The translations under genes were made by a program, and so were the position numbers. From positions 1 to 17,304 of the forward strand of contig JADNYV010000723.1 of the NCBI GenBank assembly GCA_015501055.1: a stretch of DNA of 17,304 bases, given 5' to 3'. Shown piece by piece: positions 1 through 8,147 of this stretch (positions are counted from its first letter, which is position 1; each line of letters begins with the position of its first letter). The notes beneath the pieces were generated by a model. It saw nothing but the letters and a program-made list of their open reading frames with translations. It was not told the DNA's origin and made no database searches. Origin of the DNA: Mucidula mucida. Taxonomy: Eukaryota > Basidiomycota > Agaricomycetes > Agaricales > Physalacriaceae.

Positions 1-1
1 G

Positions 2-466
2 CTCATCTCACCTCAATCCACGACCACGACCCCAATCAAGCGTTTCGCGTCTGCCGGCTGCGACAACCTTGTAAAAATATGGGGCTATCGTGAAGACTCT
101 CAGTCGTGGGTTGAAGAAGAGACTCTTGAAGGCCACACCGACTGGGTTCGTGACGTTGCGTGGGCACCGAGCATTGGCCTTCCTCGCAGTTACATCGCCA
201 CGGCCTCCCAAGATCGTACTGTTCTTATTTGGACCAAGGACGGAGCTGGTCCATGGGTCAAGAATCAGCTATATCCTCCACCTGCCGCTCCACAGGCTGG
301 TGCTGTTCCTGCGAAGAGTACGGGTAGATTCGACGATGTGGTCTGGCGGGTGTCGTGGAGTTTGGCTGGCAATCTTCTCGCGGTCAGTTGTGGCGATGGA
401 AAGGTCACCCTCTGGAAGGAAACCCTAAAGGGAGAGTGGGAGTGTGTCAGCGACATGGACAGCTAA
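2..466 (+). CDS. SEC13: SEC13, C-terminal 154 residues (COPII coat / nuclear pore WD40 protein), 5' truncated
   Basis: SEC13 is a small beta-propeller that pairs with SEC31 in the outer COPII coat and with the Nup84/Y-complex at the nuclear pore. The frame opens at base 2 and runs without a break to TAA at 464-466. It holds the last WD40 blades: a blade ending DNLVKIWGY, a blade with [13 protein letters not shown] and ending [11 protein letters not shown], and a final blade with [19 protein letters not shown] and [10 protein letters not shown]. The [10 protein letters not shown] tail followed by a short acidic end is typical of SEC13 C-termini. The gene begins upstream of the window, so start and upstream exons are not visible. 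No intron is seen in this part. The gene converges with the gene at 600-1672, with about 130 bp between stops. Identification rests on family recall of the blade motifs; another small WD40 protein is the alternative but less likely. Confidence 0.9.
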   Translation, partial: LISPQSTTTTPIKRFASAGCDNLVKIWGYREDSQSWVEEETLEGHTDWVRDVAWAPSIGLPRSYIATASQDRTVLIWTKDGAGPWVKNQLYPPPAAPQAGAVPAKSTGRFDDVVWRVSWSLAGNLLAVSCGDGKVTLWKETLKGEWECVSDMDS

Positions 467-599
467 CTAAACTTTTTGTATGTTTTGGAATCAGGATGTT
501 TTGCGCTCTCCGGGTTGAATGCCAATATCAAATATATATCATTTTCGACGGATATGAGTGGCAGAAGAACAAGACCACGACTAGCACTACACGCGCAAT

Positions 600-1672
600 C
601 TACGTCTCTACTTGCTTTTCTACAGACTTGAAATTACGCTTCAACTGACGGCCTTCTCTCCTGTTGTACCGTCTGCGCTGCTCGCCCTCGGACTTATTCC
701 TCCGCGTCAACTTTCGTTTCCTTGTCTTCTGAATCTTGGGCGGATCCCCATCAGGTATTGAGAGGAGTTCATCGTCGTATTGAGCGATGGATTTGGCCAG
801 CGTGTTCCGCGCTCTTAGACCTGTTTGAAGACGCTCACTGGCAGCTGAGCGGGACATTAGAATCGAGGAATTCTCGCAAATGAATGACTGCTTACACGGT
901 AAGTTGTCATCATCGCCGTACATGGATCGAAGGCGGCGTTCTGCGTTTTGAATCACACTGCAAGAGCAGGTCAGACGAGGGGAAAAATCAGTGCAATGTA
1001 TGATGCAACGCACGTCGGATCCATCATGTTCTCGCTGCCTACCACTTGAAGAACATACTTCCAGTCGATGGGGTTCAGCCGATTCTGCAGACTATCCGCC
1101 CTCGACTGAGTATACGAAGCAATCACAGCTAAAATCGAGTCGAGGAAACTCGAAGTTGCGAGCGCAAAATGAGGCAGATATTCCTCTTTATCAACATCAT
1201 CGTCACTATCAGCATCATCATCATCATCGTCCTGCTGAATCTTGGACATCATGACCGAGATTTCCTCTTGGAGAGTCCATTCTGGCTTCGACACGTCCTC
1301 GAGGAGAAGAGGCCATTTCGTCAACGCTACCTTCAATTTCTGCCTTTTTTTGTCTGAGATGGGGATGGGAGGGGGAGATGCGGAGCTTTTGCGCTTCAAA
1401 GCGCCCGAGGGAGGCGGGCTCGTGCTGGGTCCCGCGATGGGTGATGTGGGCCGAAGGGAGTCACTGCCTTCTTCGTCGGACGCATTTTGGGAAAAGGGCT
1501 CCTCATGGTAGTAGTCCGCGCCGTTCTCTTGATAGTGCCGCGAAAGCTGCGTCGTGAGGTCCATGGTGTTGCTAGTCCGCAAGGCGCGTAGGAGCGCACT
1601 ATATTCGGTCAGCTCAGAGTGCAGCTCTGGCGCGACGCGGCGGGCTTTGCCTTTGCTTTTGCCTTTCTCCAT
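600..1672 (-). CDS. Uncharacterised probable nuclear protein, about 321 aa, three exons
   Basis: Model: exons 1672-1014, 957-896 and 844-600, introns 958-1013 (56 nt, GTGCGT..TTGCAG) and 845-895 (51 nt, GTAAGC..CTCAG with a CTAAT branch site). Phases close exactly (966 nt including stop). The first ATG preceded by a compact 5' region is at 1672; an upstream in-frame ATG at 1792 would add 40 uncharacteristic residues. The protein starts very basic (MEKGKSKGKARR) and has a leucine-rich helix around residues 15-40. A serine/proline linker with a KRKSS basic patch follows, then a segment with TKWPLL and EWTLQEE, an Asp run near residues 160-175, and a helical segment containing NPIDWKYVLQVVG. It ends in a lysine/arginine-rich tail. 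This is the composition of a nuclear factor. A resemblance of the helical core to RNA polymerase I upstream-factor subunits (Rrn9/Rrn5 type) crossed my mind but is not secure. No function is assigned. Confidence 0.75.
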
Positions 1673-1907
1673 GTCGTTTCTACGGAAGGGAAAAATCAAT
1701 ACCAGTTTGGACCAAGTCTGAATACAAGTACTGAATCTGAGATGGAGGTTTGTACGAACTTCAAAGTTCGCTTGTGCGTGACCCCCGATCACAGCCTAAC
1801 TCCTTTCCGACCACCATGCTTGTTCGTTTGTATAACTGCCGTCAGTCTGTCATTCCTCTTGCCATTTGCCATCGGCGAATGGTCAACACCAGTGCAGCGA
1901 TTAATGT

Positions 1908-2885
1908 ATGATGCTTCCTTACATGGTGGTCAAGTTGTCGATGATTGCCCAGGGACGCGCGAAAGAAACGGACCATATCAATTTCCCGGACGCGTACCTG
2001 GACACCGTCTTAGCCAATTTTAACCAGGTCCGAGCTGAAGAAAGGAAAATGCGGGCGGCAGAGCGGGAGGACTGGGCGTTGGAGCGGGAGCGCTGGTCGT
2101 CGGAGCGGGAGCGCTGGGCGTCGGAGCGGGAGCGCTGGGCGTCGGAGCGGGAGCGCTGGGCTGATGAGCGAATGCAGTTGCAAAAAGTATGGGCTAACGA
2201 AAGACAAGAGCTTATCACTAGAATGGAGGCACGGTTAAAATGTATGACAATCATGGAGGTATGCAAGCACCCTCGAAGAGTCCTCAAAAATTCCCATCTC
2301 CATTTCTGCAGAGAGATGTTGTCGATGCAAAGGTTGAAGTGGCCAAAATGCAGGGCAACATGAGTATTCAAACTGGGTTTGGTGAGTGTTTAAGTCACAA
2401 AAGTGCAGTTAGTATTCATGAATGCTAGAAATCATTGCCCTGGTTGTTCAGAACAGAGTCAAAATCAATGGGACTGGCGTACAAGCCACTATCGATGCAA
2501 TCGTAGCCGGACGCCTTAATGAACCAAAACTGACAAGGCTGAGTATTTGCAGATGCACGAGCGGACGTTCTAGCCAAGCTCAGCCCATCCGACCGATTGC
2601 CTGCTTCCCAGATCAACACAGCGTTGAAAGCGATATATAATGAGACACATGATGAGAGTGCTGAAGTCAACCCAATTGAGTTGAATGAGGGAGACTATAC
2701 GCCAGCGGAGGCAATTGCTATCATGAGTGTTTTCCTTTTCATTCGCCGTCTCATTCGTTGCAATCTTGACATTGCATATACTAGCAAAAGTAACCAGATA
2801 CAGTTCAGATTATCTCAATTACCATAACTCTGACCATGTAGTGGAAGTGCAAAAAATGTTTCGACATTGCAAGCTGGGAGTTTAA
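1908..2885 (+). CDS. Coiled-coil protein with ERERW heptad repeats, about 248 aa, five exons
   Basis: Model: exons 1908-2258, 2312-2381, 2452-2502, 2553-2726, 2785-2885. The introns are 53, 70, 50 and 58 nt (GTATGC..CTGCAG; GTGAGT..TTCAG; GTAGCC..TTGCAG; GTGTTT..ACTAG). All phases are consistent and the total is 747 nt including TAA. An in-frame stop lies two codons upstream of ATG 1908. Residues about 45-100 are strongly charged and helical, with Trp or a hydrophobic residue every seventh position (ERERWAS units), so a coiled coil is very likely. After it come a Gln-rich turn, a helix with ADVLAKLSPSDRLPAS, an acidic stretch rich in Glu/Asn/Pro, and a C-terminal helix with DHVVEVQKMFRHCKLGV. 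I do not recognise a family. Exon 3 (51 nt) is the least certain part: two competing acceptors exist, and only this one keeps frame downstream. The stop is 70 bp before the next gene's ATG on the same strand. Confidence 0.6.
2061..2165 (+). repeat. 21-bp tandem repeat, five units, coding for a heptad
   Basis: Units beginning GAGCGGGAG occur at 2061, 2082, 2103, 2124 and 2145, exactly 21 bp apart. The last three are nearly identical (GAGCGGGAGCGCTGGGCGTC followed by G). Each unit encodes seven residues, matching one coiled-coil heptad, so unit gain or loss would lengthen or shorten the coil without a frameshift. Confidence 0.9.
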
Positions 2886-2955
2886 AGTTCAATAACCGAT
2901 GCAGTAAAGCCGGATATCAGCATACCCGAAATCCCTCTTGCTCGCTCCCTTCATC

Positions 2956-4296
2956 ATGTCTATGGATCCCAAGAATCCCAATAGCTTCTGTCTCAGGAAA
3001 ATATCGCTCACTACTGGCCGAGACTATCAATTCGTGGACGAAGTACCCGACAACTACAGCGATACAGCCTACACGCCGACGCTTCTATGCCTTCATGGGT
3101 TTCCCGATCTCTGGCAAGCTGCTCTCTCACCGGTGCTCTGTCTTATTATAATCCAAAACACTGGCAGGTACGGCTGGCGCCACCAAATTGGACCTTGGGT
3201 ACGCAGCGGCTACCGCGTCGTTGTACCGACCATGCTGGGATATGGGGAAACCGACAAGCCCTCGTCGCCAGCGGAGTACACGATGAAGAAGCTCTGCGCG
3301 GACCTCGTCGCCTTGCTGGACTTTTTGAACATTGAGAAGCCTGTTAGTGGGTTTGTCTAACTCGGTTCGGACGCGCCGTTACACGTCAGAATAGGTGGTT
3401 ATCGGTCATGATTGGGGCGCGTATACTGCGGCGCGATTTGCGCTTTGGCATCCGAGCAGGTTGAATGCTTTGGTTATGTATGTGTGTCGTTTGCTGATGG
3501 ATGGGATGTTGACTGACTTTGTGTGTTAGAATGTCGGTTCCGTATATACCCCCGTCGCGTGAACACGTCTCGATTCATGAGATTGCGAAACGCGTGCCCA
3601 AACTGAGGTATCAAGCATATTTCAGTGATCCCAATTTCACACCACAAGTGGAAGAGATGGTAATTGGCTTCGCACGTTCGAGACCACGTTAATAGGTGTT
3701 CTCTCATTATAGTTGGCGGCATTTTTGAAGATGGTTTGGTCCGTTCCCGGAACAAATCCTGGTGTGAGTTTCACACAAGTTGAGAATTGGGGTCAAATCA
3801 ACCATGAAGAGTTGAATAAAGTACCATTATTGTTGACTCCCGAGGTTCGGCGTACGTCTGGGGATGCTTGAGCGTACTCTGACTATATTCTTCTCCAGGA
3901 GTTTAGCTACTATCACACTGAATTGAAGAAGGGTATGAACGGTCCCTTGAACTACTACCGCACAGATAAGCTTCGGCACGACGAGGAGAAAGGTGCGGAG
4001 TAAAGGCCTCCTCGGGACGTCATTTAATTTTCGTTTCCATTATAGCGGCCGGGTTGCCCTCCCATCTGCGCGATGATTTACCGGTGCTCTTCCTGTGGGG
4101 CACAAAGGATCCAACGACGGTCGCGTCTTCTATTGCGAAGGCGCATAAATTCATCCCCCGTCTGCAGGATATAGCGCTGGAAGGAAAGGGACATTGGATA
4201 CAGGTGGAGGCCAAGGAGGAAGTGACACGGCAGGTACTGACGTGGCTGGACACGCTATCGCTTCGGCAGAGTGTGTATTCGAAAGCCAAAATGTGA
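2956..4296 (+). CDS. Epoxide hydrolase, alpha/beta-hydrolase fold, 340 aa, seven exons
   Basis: Epoxide hydrolases open epoxides to diols through an Asp-alkyl ester. Model: exons 2956-3113, 3168-3342, 3395-3477, 3530-3659, 3713-3844, 3899-3992, 4046-4296. All introns are 52-54 nt and the total is 1023 nt including TGA. The oxyanion motif HGFPDLW is at residues 47-53. The nucleophile elbow GHDWGA gives Asp117, the acid is Asp279 in WGTKDPT, and the base is His307 in GKGHW. The lid contributes RYQAYFSDP and a GPLNYYR segment, a likely source of the epoxide-polarising tyrosines. Length and order fit the soluble fungal epoxide hydrolase family. The first intron uses a GC donor (GCAAGC) and splits the Trp53 codon; splicing it gives the expected DLWYGWRHQIGPW junction. 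No signal peptide is visible, so the enzyme is probably cytosolic. An upstream in-frame TTG is ignored in favour of the ATG. Substrate unknown. Confidence 0.93.
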
Positions 4297-4651
4297 TAGG
4301 CTCCCAGACATTTACATGGCCGAGATGAATGACATTGTATGCAGTCGGTCCTTTGTTGAGTAAGAGAAAGAACGAAAGAAACCATACTCGGAGCCTGCGG
4401 CCAAGCGCTGAGTCACCCAACACTGGTTGATCGGCAAATTCCCTTGTCAAGTCTCTTTCAACTCTCCTCCTCCCACCAACGACCGCCAGAAACTTGGCTC
4501 ATCCTTCCATTCTCCTGCTTTCGCTGCCCTATAATTGCTTTACCCAACAAATTCTACTATTCTCCTTCATTTTACATTCAATAATCACCCCTTTCGCTGG
4601 TAAGCTATCATTTTATCGGTATCTTTTTCCTCTCAAGTTTTCCTTCCAGAT
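4297..4651 (+). promoter_or_regulatory. Intergenic region and 5' leader of the Btz-domain gene, with a 5'-UTR intron
   Basis: About 355 bases separate the epoxide hydrolase stop from the next ATG. The distal part holds pyrimidine-rich stretches of the kind common in fungal core promoters. A 50-nt intron is predicted at 4600-4649 (GTAAGC donor, CTTCCAG acceptor), ending two bases before the ATG at 4652. No gene is seen here. Confidence 0.55.
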
Positions 4652-6985
4652 ATGCCCGTGCCAACGTCTACTACTGCTTCAGCGCCTTCTGTTTCAAAGG
4701 TTAAATCCGCTGGGAATCCGCCGGCGAGGAAGAAGAGGATTGTACGGAGGAGAGGCCGAGCGGTGCATGCAGGAGACAGCGACGACGAGATTGAGCGGGA
4801 AGTGGGGACAGATTCTGATTCGGACGACGATTCCTTCGCATCGACATCCTCCGAGACGGAAACGGAGCCGTCATCCGACAGACGGGCCCGCGTGCTTACG
4901 CCCAACACAAGCCAGAGCCCGACGACAGCCTCGAATGGTCAGTCCAACGGCCGCGATGCATCGTTCTTTGCAGCTGCCGGTAGCTGGTCAGAAATGGTCG
5001 CAGACGAGACGGCCAATGGCGCTGCCGACTTGCCCGTCATCGATTTCTCAGAGCTCAACGATCAGGCGCTTGCCACTAAACGTCCCCGGAAAGCCAAGAA
5101 GCCGGCTCAAAAAGTCAAGCCTGCCACCTCCCTACCTTCTCCTCCGCTGTCCGTCAACGAGGAACACGAGGAAGAGGAGCCTGCACCGCGACCCCAGTTC
5201 AATTCTGCTCGCCGACCACCCGGCCAAAGTGCTCGCCAGGCCTATCAAACTCGATTGGAATCTGATCCGTCATATGTTCCAACCGTCGGCGAGTTCTGGG
5301 GCCACGATGACCGTTTACTGGACAAGGATTTGCGCAGCCTTAGTGGATGGTGGCGTGGTCGCTGGCAGGGACGAGGTGGTCGTGGGCGAGGCATGTTTGG
5401 CATGCGTGGTCGCGGTGGTTTCATGGGTCGCAACGTGTTCTCGCAACAAGGCGGCGACGAGCCTTCGACCTCGAGTAATCCTGCACTTCCTTCGCCTCCA
5501 CCAGTAGAGAGGGAATGGACGCATGACGGTTTCGAAGAGTTGAAGAAATCTGAAGAATCACGTCGTGATCAGCAGCAATCAATGCGAGGTGGCTGGGGCT
5601 TCCGTGGCAGAGGCACACCCATCAGGGGACGTGGTGGGTTTGCTCGCGGAGCCGTCGCTGGCTCTCCTGCTCGTACAGCCAGTACTCTTCCTTCGGGACG
5701 TATTTGGTATCCCATCAAACCTGAACTTGCTTGGACTAAACAACATGAGGGCTTCCTCTACATGGATTCCAGCTTGCGTGCTCGTCGTGGCCGTGGTGCC
5801 GGTTTCCGTGTCAAGCTTCCCGGCAGTCGACCGCAAGTTATCCACTCTCCCCTTCGATCTCTTCGTAACCTCTCTGTTTCCAATCCCGCCGCTACATCTA
5901 TCGGCAGCGTCGGTGGCTCCGATTATGGTGGAAAGATCGCTGTTGTTAAATTGCCCTCGGCTGAGGCGACAAGTCAATCTGTCGCTCGCAGCCAGGCGGA
6001 GGAGGATATCGTGACCAAAGTCGACGATCTTACCATTGAAGATGTGTTTACCGTTCGGCCTCAGCTTGTCACTGCCAAACCTATCCCGTTACCCAATGCA
6101 TCGACCTCCAATCATCGGTTATCTATATCCCAGCCTCCTCCCTCTGTCCAGCAACAGCTCGAGCAGCTGTCCATACCTACTCAAAGCGATCAGACTCGCT
6201 GGACACAGACGGAGGAAGCGGTCTTGCGCAATCCTCCTGATCATTCTGCTGAGGAACCACAAGCATCGTCTTCTACTAGCGAGTCATCGCGGCCTACACT
6301 ACCCCCCTTGCAGACTTCGTTCACGCCTCCAGCTCAGCCGTCTCCATACATGTCGCCTTATCAATACAGTATGGCGCTACCGCCCGGCATCGCCATGAAC
6401 CCCATGGGTATGACATTCGAGGTTGCAACGGGCCGTCCGGTGTACATCCCACCACCCGTGCCTCCAGTCTACAATCCTCGAATGATGCCACCGCCGTTCG
6501 TTCCAGGACATATGCATCACCATTCTGCCGCATCGGGCGAGTTTTTGGTACCATCTCCACCTCCTATGAGCTTCATCGATCCCTCGACGGGTATGCCCAT
6601 ATTCTCTTTCCCGCAGCCATCGCGGATAGAGATTCGGGCTCCCACTGACCCGGGCAAGGCGTTCAAGCCTGCTGCGTCTCGCACGCCGTCAGGTCTTCGG
6701 TCTAGTGCTGTTGCTTTTGAGCCTACCAAGTTGGGCGGCGACGATGATCATTTGCAGGAGGGCGACACTGAAGATGGGCAAGAGACGGGTGTGCAGTCGT
6801 ACCCGGGCGGCGAAGGAGAAGAGGGCATACCACCCCAGCAGGCTGGAATGATGTATGCGCCCTATGGTCAGTACTACTATCCGGACGGGTACGGTGGATA
6901 CATGCCGTACATGGATATGTCTCAGATGCCGCAGTATGAGATGTATCCCCAGGACACCATCCCGCAGGGAACTGTCTACTATTGA
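4652..6985 (+). CDS. Btz-domain (Barentsz/CASC3/MLN51-like) exon junction complex protein, 777 aa, single coding exon
   Basis: Btz proteins clamp eIF4A3 on spliced mRNA through a conserved split motif. Here the first half is SYVPTVGEFWGHDDR at about residues 206-220, and the second half is REWTHDGFEELKKSEE from residue 287. Both carry the aromatic-His-Asp signature of the family. Between them lie about 66 residues dominated by RGRG/RGG repeats plus a Ser/Pro stretch. The N-terminus has a basic KKRIVRRRGR patch followed by acidic Ser/Asp runs (DSDSDDD). A second RG-rich patch (WGFRGRGTPIRGRGG) follows the motif. The C-terminal 200 residues are rich in Pro, Met, Tyr and Gln, ending in a Tyr-rich tract (YAPYGQYYYPDGYGGYMPY), a low-complexity tail suited to condensates. 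The open frame is continuous for 777 codons; the start follows a predicted 5'-UTR intron. Role in splicing-linked mRNA fate is inferred from the family; loss of the Btz motif in a better alignment would refute it. Confidence 0.88.
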   Translation: MPVPTSTTASAPSVSKVKSAGNPPARKKRIVRRRGRAVHAGDSDDEIEREVGTDSDSDDDSFASTSSETETEPSSDRRARVLTPNTSQSPTTASNGQSNGRDASFFAAAGSWSEMVADETANGAADLPVIDFSELNDQALATKRPRKAKKPAQKVKPATSLPSPPLSVNEEHEEEEPAPRPQFNSARRPPGQSARQAYQTRLESDPSYVPTVGEFWGHDDRLLDKDLRSLSGWWRGRWQGRGGRGRGMFGMRGRGGFMGRNVFSQQGGDEPSTSSNPALPSPPPVEREWTHDGFEELKKSEESRRDQQQSMRGGWGFRGRGTPIRGRGGFARGAVAGSPARTASTLPSGRIWYPIKPELAWTKQHEGFLYMDSSLRARRGRGAGFRVKLPGSRPQVIHSPLRSLRNLSVSNPAATSIGSVGGSDYGGKIAVVKLPSAEATSQSVARSQAEEDIVTKVDDLTIEDVFTVRPQLVTAKPIPLPNASTSNHRLSISQPPPSVQQQLEQLSIPTQSDQTRWTQTEEAVLRNPPDHSAEEPQASSSTSESSRPTLPPLQTSFTPPAQPSPYMSPYQYSMALPPGIAMNPMGMTFEVATGRPVYIPPPVPPVYNPRMMPPPFVPGHMHHHSAASGEFLVPSPPPMSFIDPSTGMPIFSFPQPSRIEIRAPTDPGKAFKPAASRTPSGLRSSAVAFEPTKLGGDDDHLQEGDTEDGQETGVQSYPGGEGEEGIPPQQAGMMYAPYGQYYYPDGYGGYMPYMDMSQMPQYEMYPQDTIPQGTVYY

Positions 6986-7416
6986 TTTTGATTTCTTTTT
7001 TTTATTACTACCACAGTCCTATCACATATCCATCATCTCTCTCAAGTACTATCGCAACCGTATCATGCTTTCGCTCACGCTTTTTTTTGTTCGCAACACT
7101 GGACACTCTCCATCTTCTCTTTCTGCAACGTCATTATAAACTACATATACAGTACTTTTACTCAGTCTCTCTCATGTAGTATGACCTTTTTTTGTTTCTT
7201 GTGTTTTGTTCATAATTGTCTTGTAGCTCGTCCATTTTCGTGGCTTTTTGGTGAAAATATAGTAATATGCCCTCCTCTCACTTTTAGCGAAGTACAATAA
7301 TCATACAGGTAACACTAGAGCTTGAAGCATCTTAAATTTGGTTGTTTCCACCAACATCCATTCATTTCTTCCAGGATCGATTATCTGAACTAAAAGTGGG
7401 TCAGTTGAAACCACGA
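6986..7416. other. Convergent intergenic region, 3' UTRs
   Basis: This stretch lies between the stop of the Btz gene and the stop of the minus-strand glycine-rich gene. It is T-rich with several poly-T runs (for example near 6995, 7081 and 7188). It presumably holds both 3' UTRs and polyadenylation signals. Short open frames here are not credible genes. Confidence 0.6.
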
Positions 7417-7788
7417 CTATGAACGATCTACGCGCCTCGTCGAATTCCCAGTTCCCACATCACTCACACCACGACCAACCGATCTGCCTCCCTCACTAAC
7501 GCCCGCACCTACACTCCCCACACCAGCACCAATCCCCGTCGTCGCATCAGAAACACCCTTTCCCAGTCCTGCCCCGATGTTCCCAATGCCCTGCCCACCT
7601 ACTGCTCTGCCAAAACCCTGTCCAATGCTCCCGACGCCTTGCGCTAGGCCCGCGCCGACGTTATAAAGGCCTTCCCCAGTGCCTTTCGCGACATGGTACG
7701 CGCCTTCACCTGCACCTGTGCCGATGTCGGCGACGGCTTTGCCTGTGCCGGAGACTGATTTTCCGACTGATTCTTGGATGCTCGACAT
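7417..7788 (-). CDS. Glycine-rich repeat protein, 123 aa, single exon
   Basis: The frame runs from ATG at 7788 to the stop at 7417 without introns. About a third of residues are glycine, spaced regularly with Val, Ile, Ala, Ser and single Lys/Asp/Glu, for example GKSVSGTGKAVADIG near the start and GIGAGVGSVGAGVSEGGRSV near the end. Units such as GAGVGSVGAGV have an 11-residue rhythm reminiscent of amphipathic 11-mer helices in synuclein, perilipin and some LEA proteins. There is no signal peptide, membrane span or cysteine. The N-terminus MSSI and the GKGVSDA motif are shared with the plus-strand gene at 8148, which lies head-to-head 359 bp away, so the two are probably related by duplication. 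A membrane-surface or lipid-droplet role is inference only. A TATA-like TATTTAAA lies about 50 bp upstream of the ATG. Confidence 0.75.
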   Translation of the reverse strand: MSSIQESVGKSVSGTGKAVADIGTGAGEGAYHVAKGTGEGLYNVGAGLAQGVGSIGQGFGRAVGGQGIGNIGAGLGKGVSDATTGIGAGVGSVGAGVSEGGRSVGRGVSDVGTGNSTRRVDRS

Positions 7789-8147
7789 ATGTGGTGTGTT
7801 CTTGGGTTGATTTAGTCGACTGAATACTTGGTCCTCTTTAAATACGCAAAACTATCTGACGTAGGGGACGTCGATGGCGTACTACTATGACGCATCAGTG
7901 CTCCAATTTAGCTCAAAGTACGAACTTGCGAAACGAAATTCAAACACTGGTTTCCTGGCTGCTTAGGCATTAGGTCCGAGTTTTGTTGTGAAGCTCCAAG
8001 GACGACATCCGCATTCGTCCATTTTGCGCAGGTGTTCATGGCAATCTCACCCGAACGTCACCAGCCTCGCCCCCTACGTCACGGAGCCCAAGCTACTATA
8101 TAACACTCAAAGTCGACAGTCTCGGTTTTGGAGCAATCTACGACACA
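7789..8147. promoter_or_regulatory. Shared divergent promoter of two glycine-repeat genes
   Basis: The 359 bp between the two divergent ATGs carry a TATA-like element for each direction. TATTTAAA on the minus strand is at 7837-7844, and TATATAA on the plus strand is at 8097-8103, both about 45-50 bp from their start codon. The compact layout suggests co-regulation. No operator could be identified by eye. Confidence 0.55.

Noticed and set aside
1201..1235. CAT/ATC trinucleotide run as a microsatellite
   Set aside because: It encodes the aspartate run of the minus-strand nuclear protein and is short and imperfect; it is explained by the coding sequence.
1919..2371. Minus-strand open frame of 150 codons with RSRSDAQ repeats opposite the coiled-coil gene
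   Set aside because: It is the complement of the 21-bp repeat; the repeat lacks stops in several frames. The plus strand has matching splice signals and phase closure, the minus strand does not.
4494..5507. Plus-strand 337-codon frame overlapping the start of the Btz gene
   Set aside because: It is a shadow in a second frame of a GC-biased coding exon; it has no domain, and the Btz frame is longer with recognisable motifs.
4652..6985. Possible mobile element or retroelement because of the long intronless frame
   Set aside because: No terminal repeats, reverse transcriptase, integrase or transposase motif; the content is a Btz protein.
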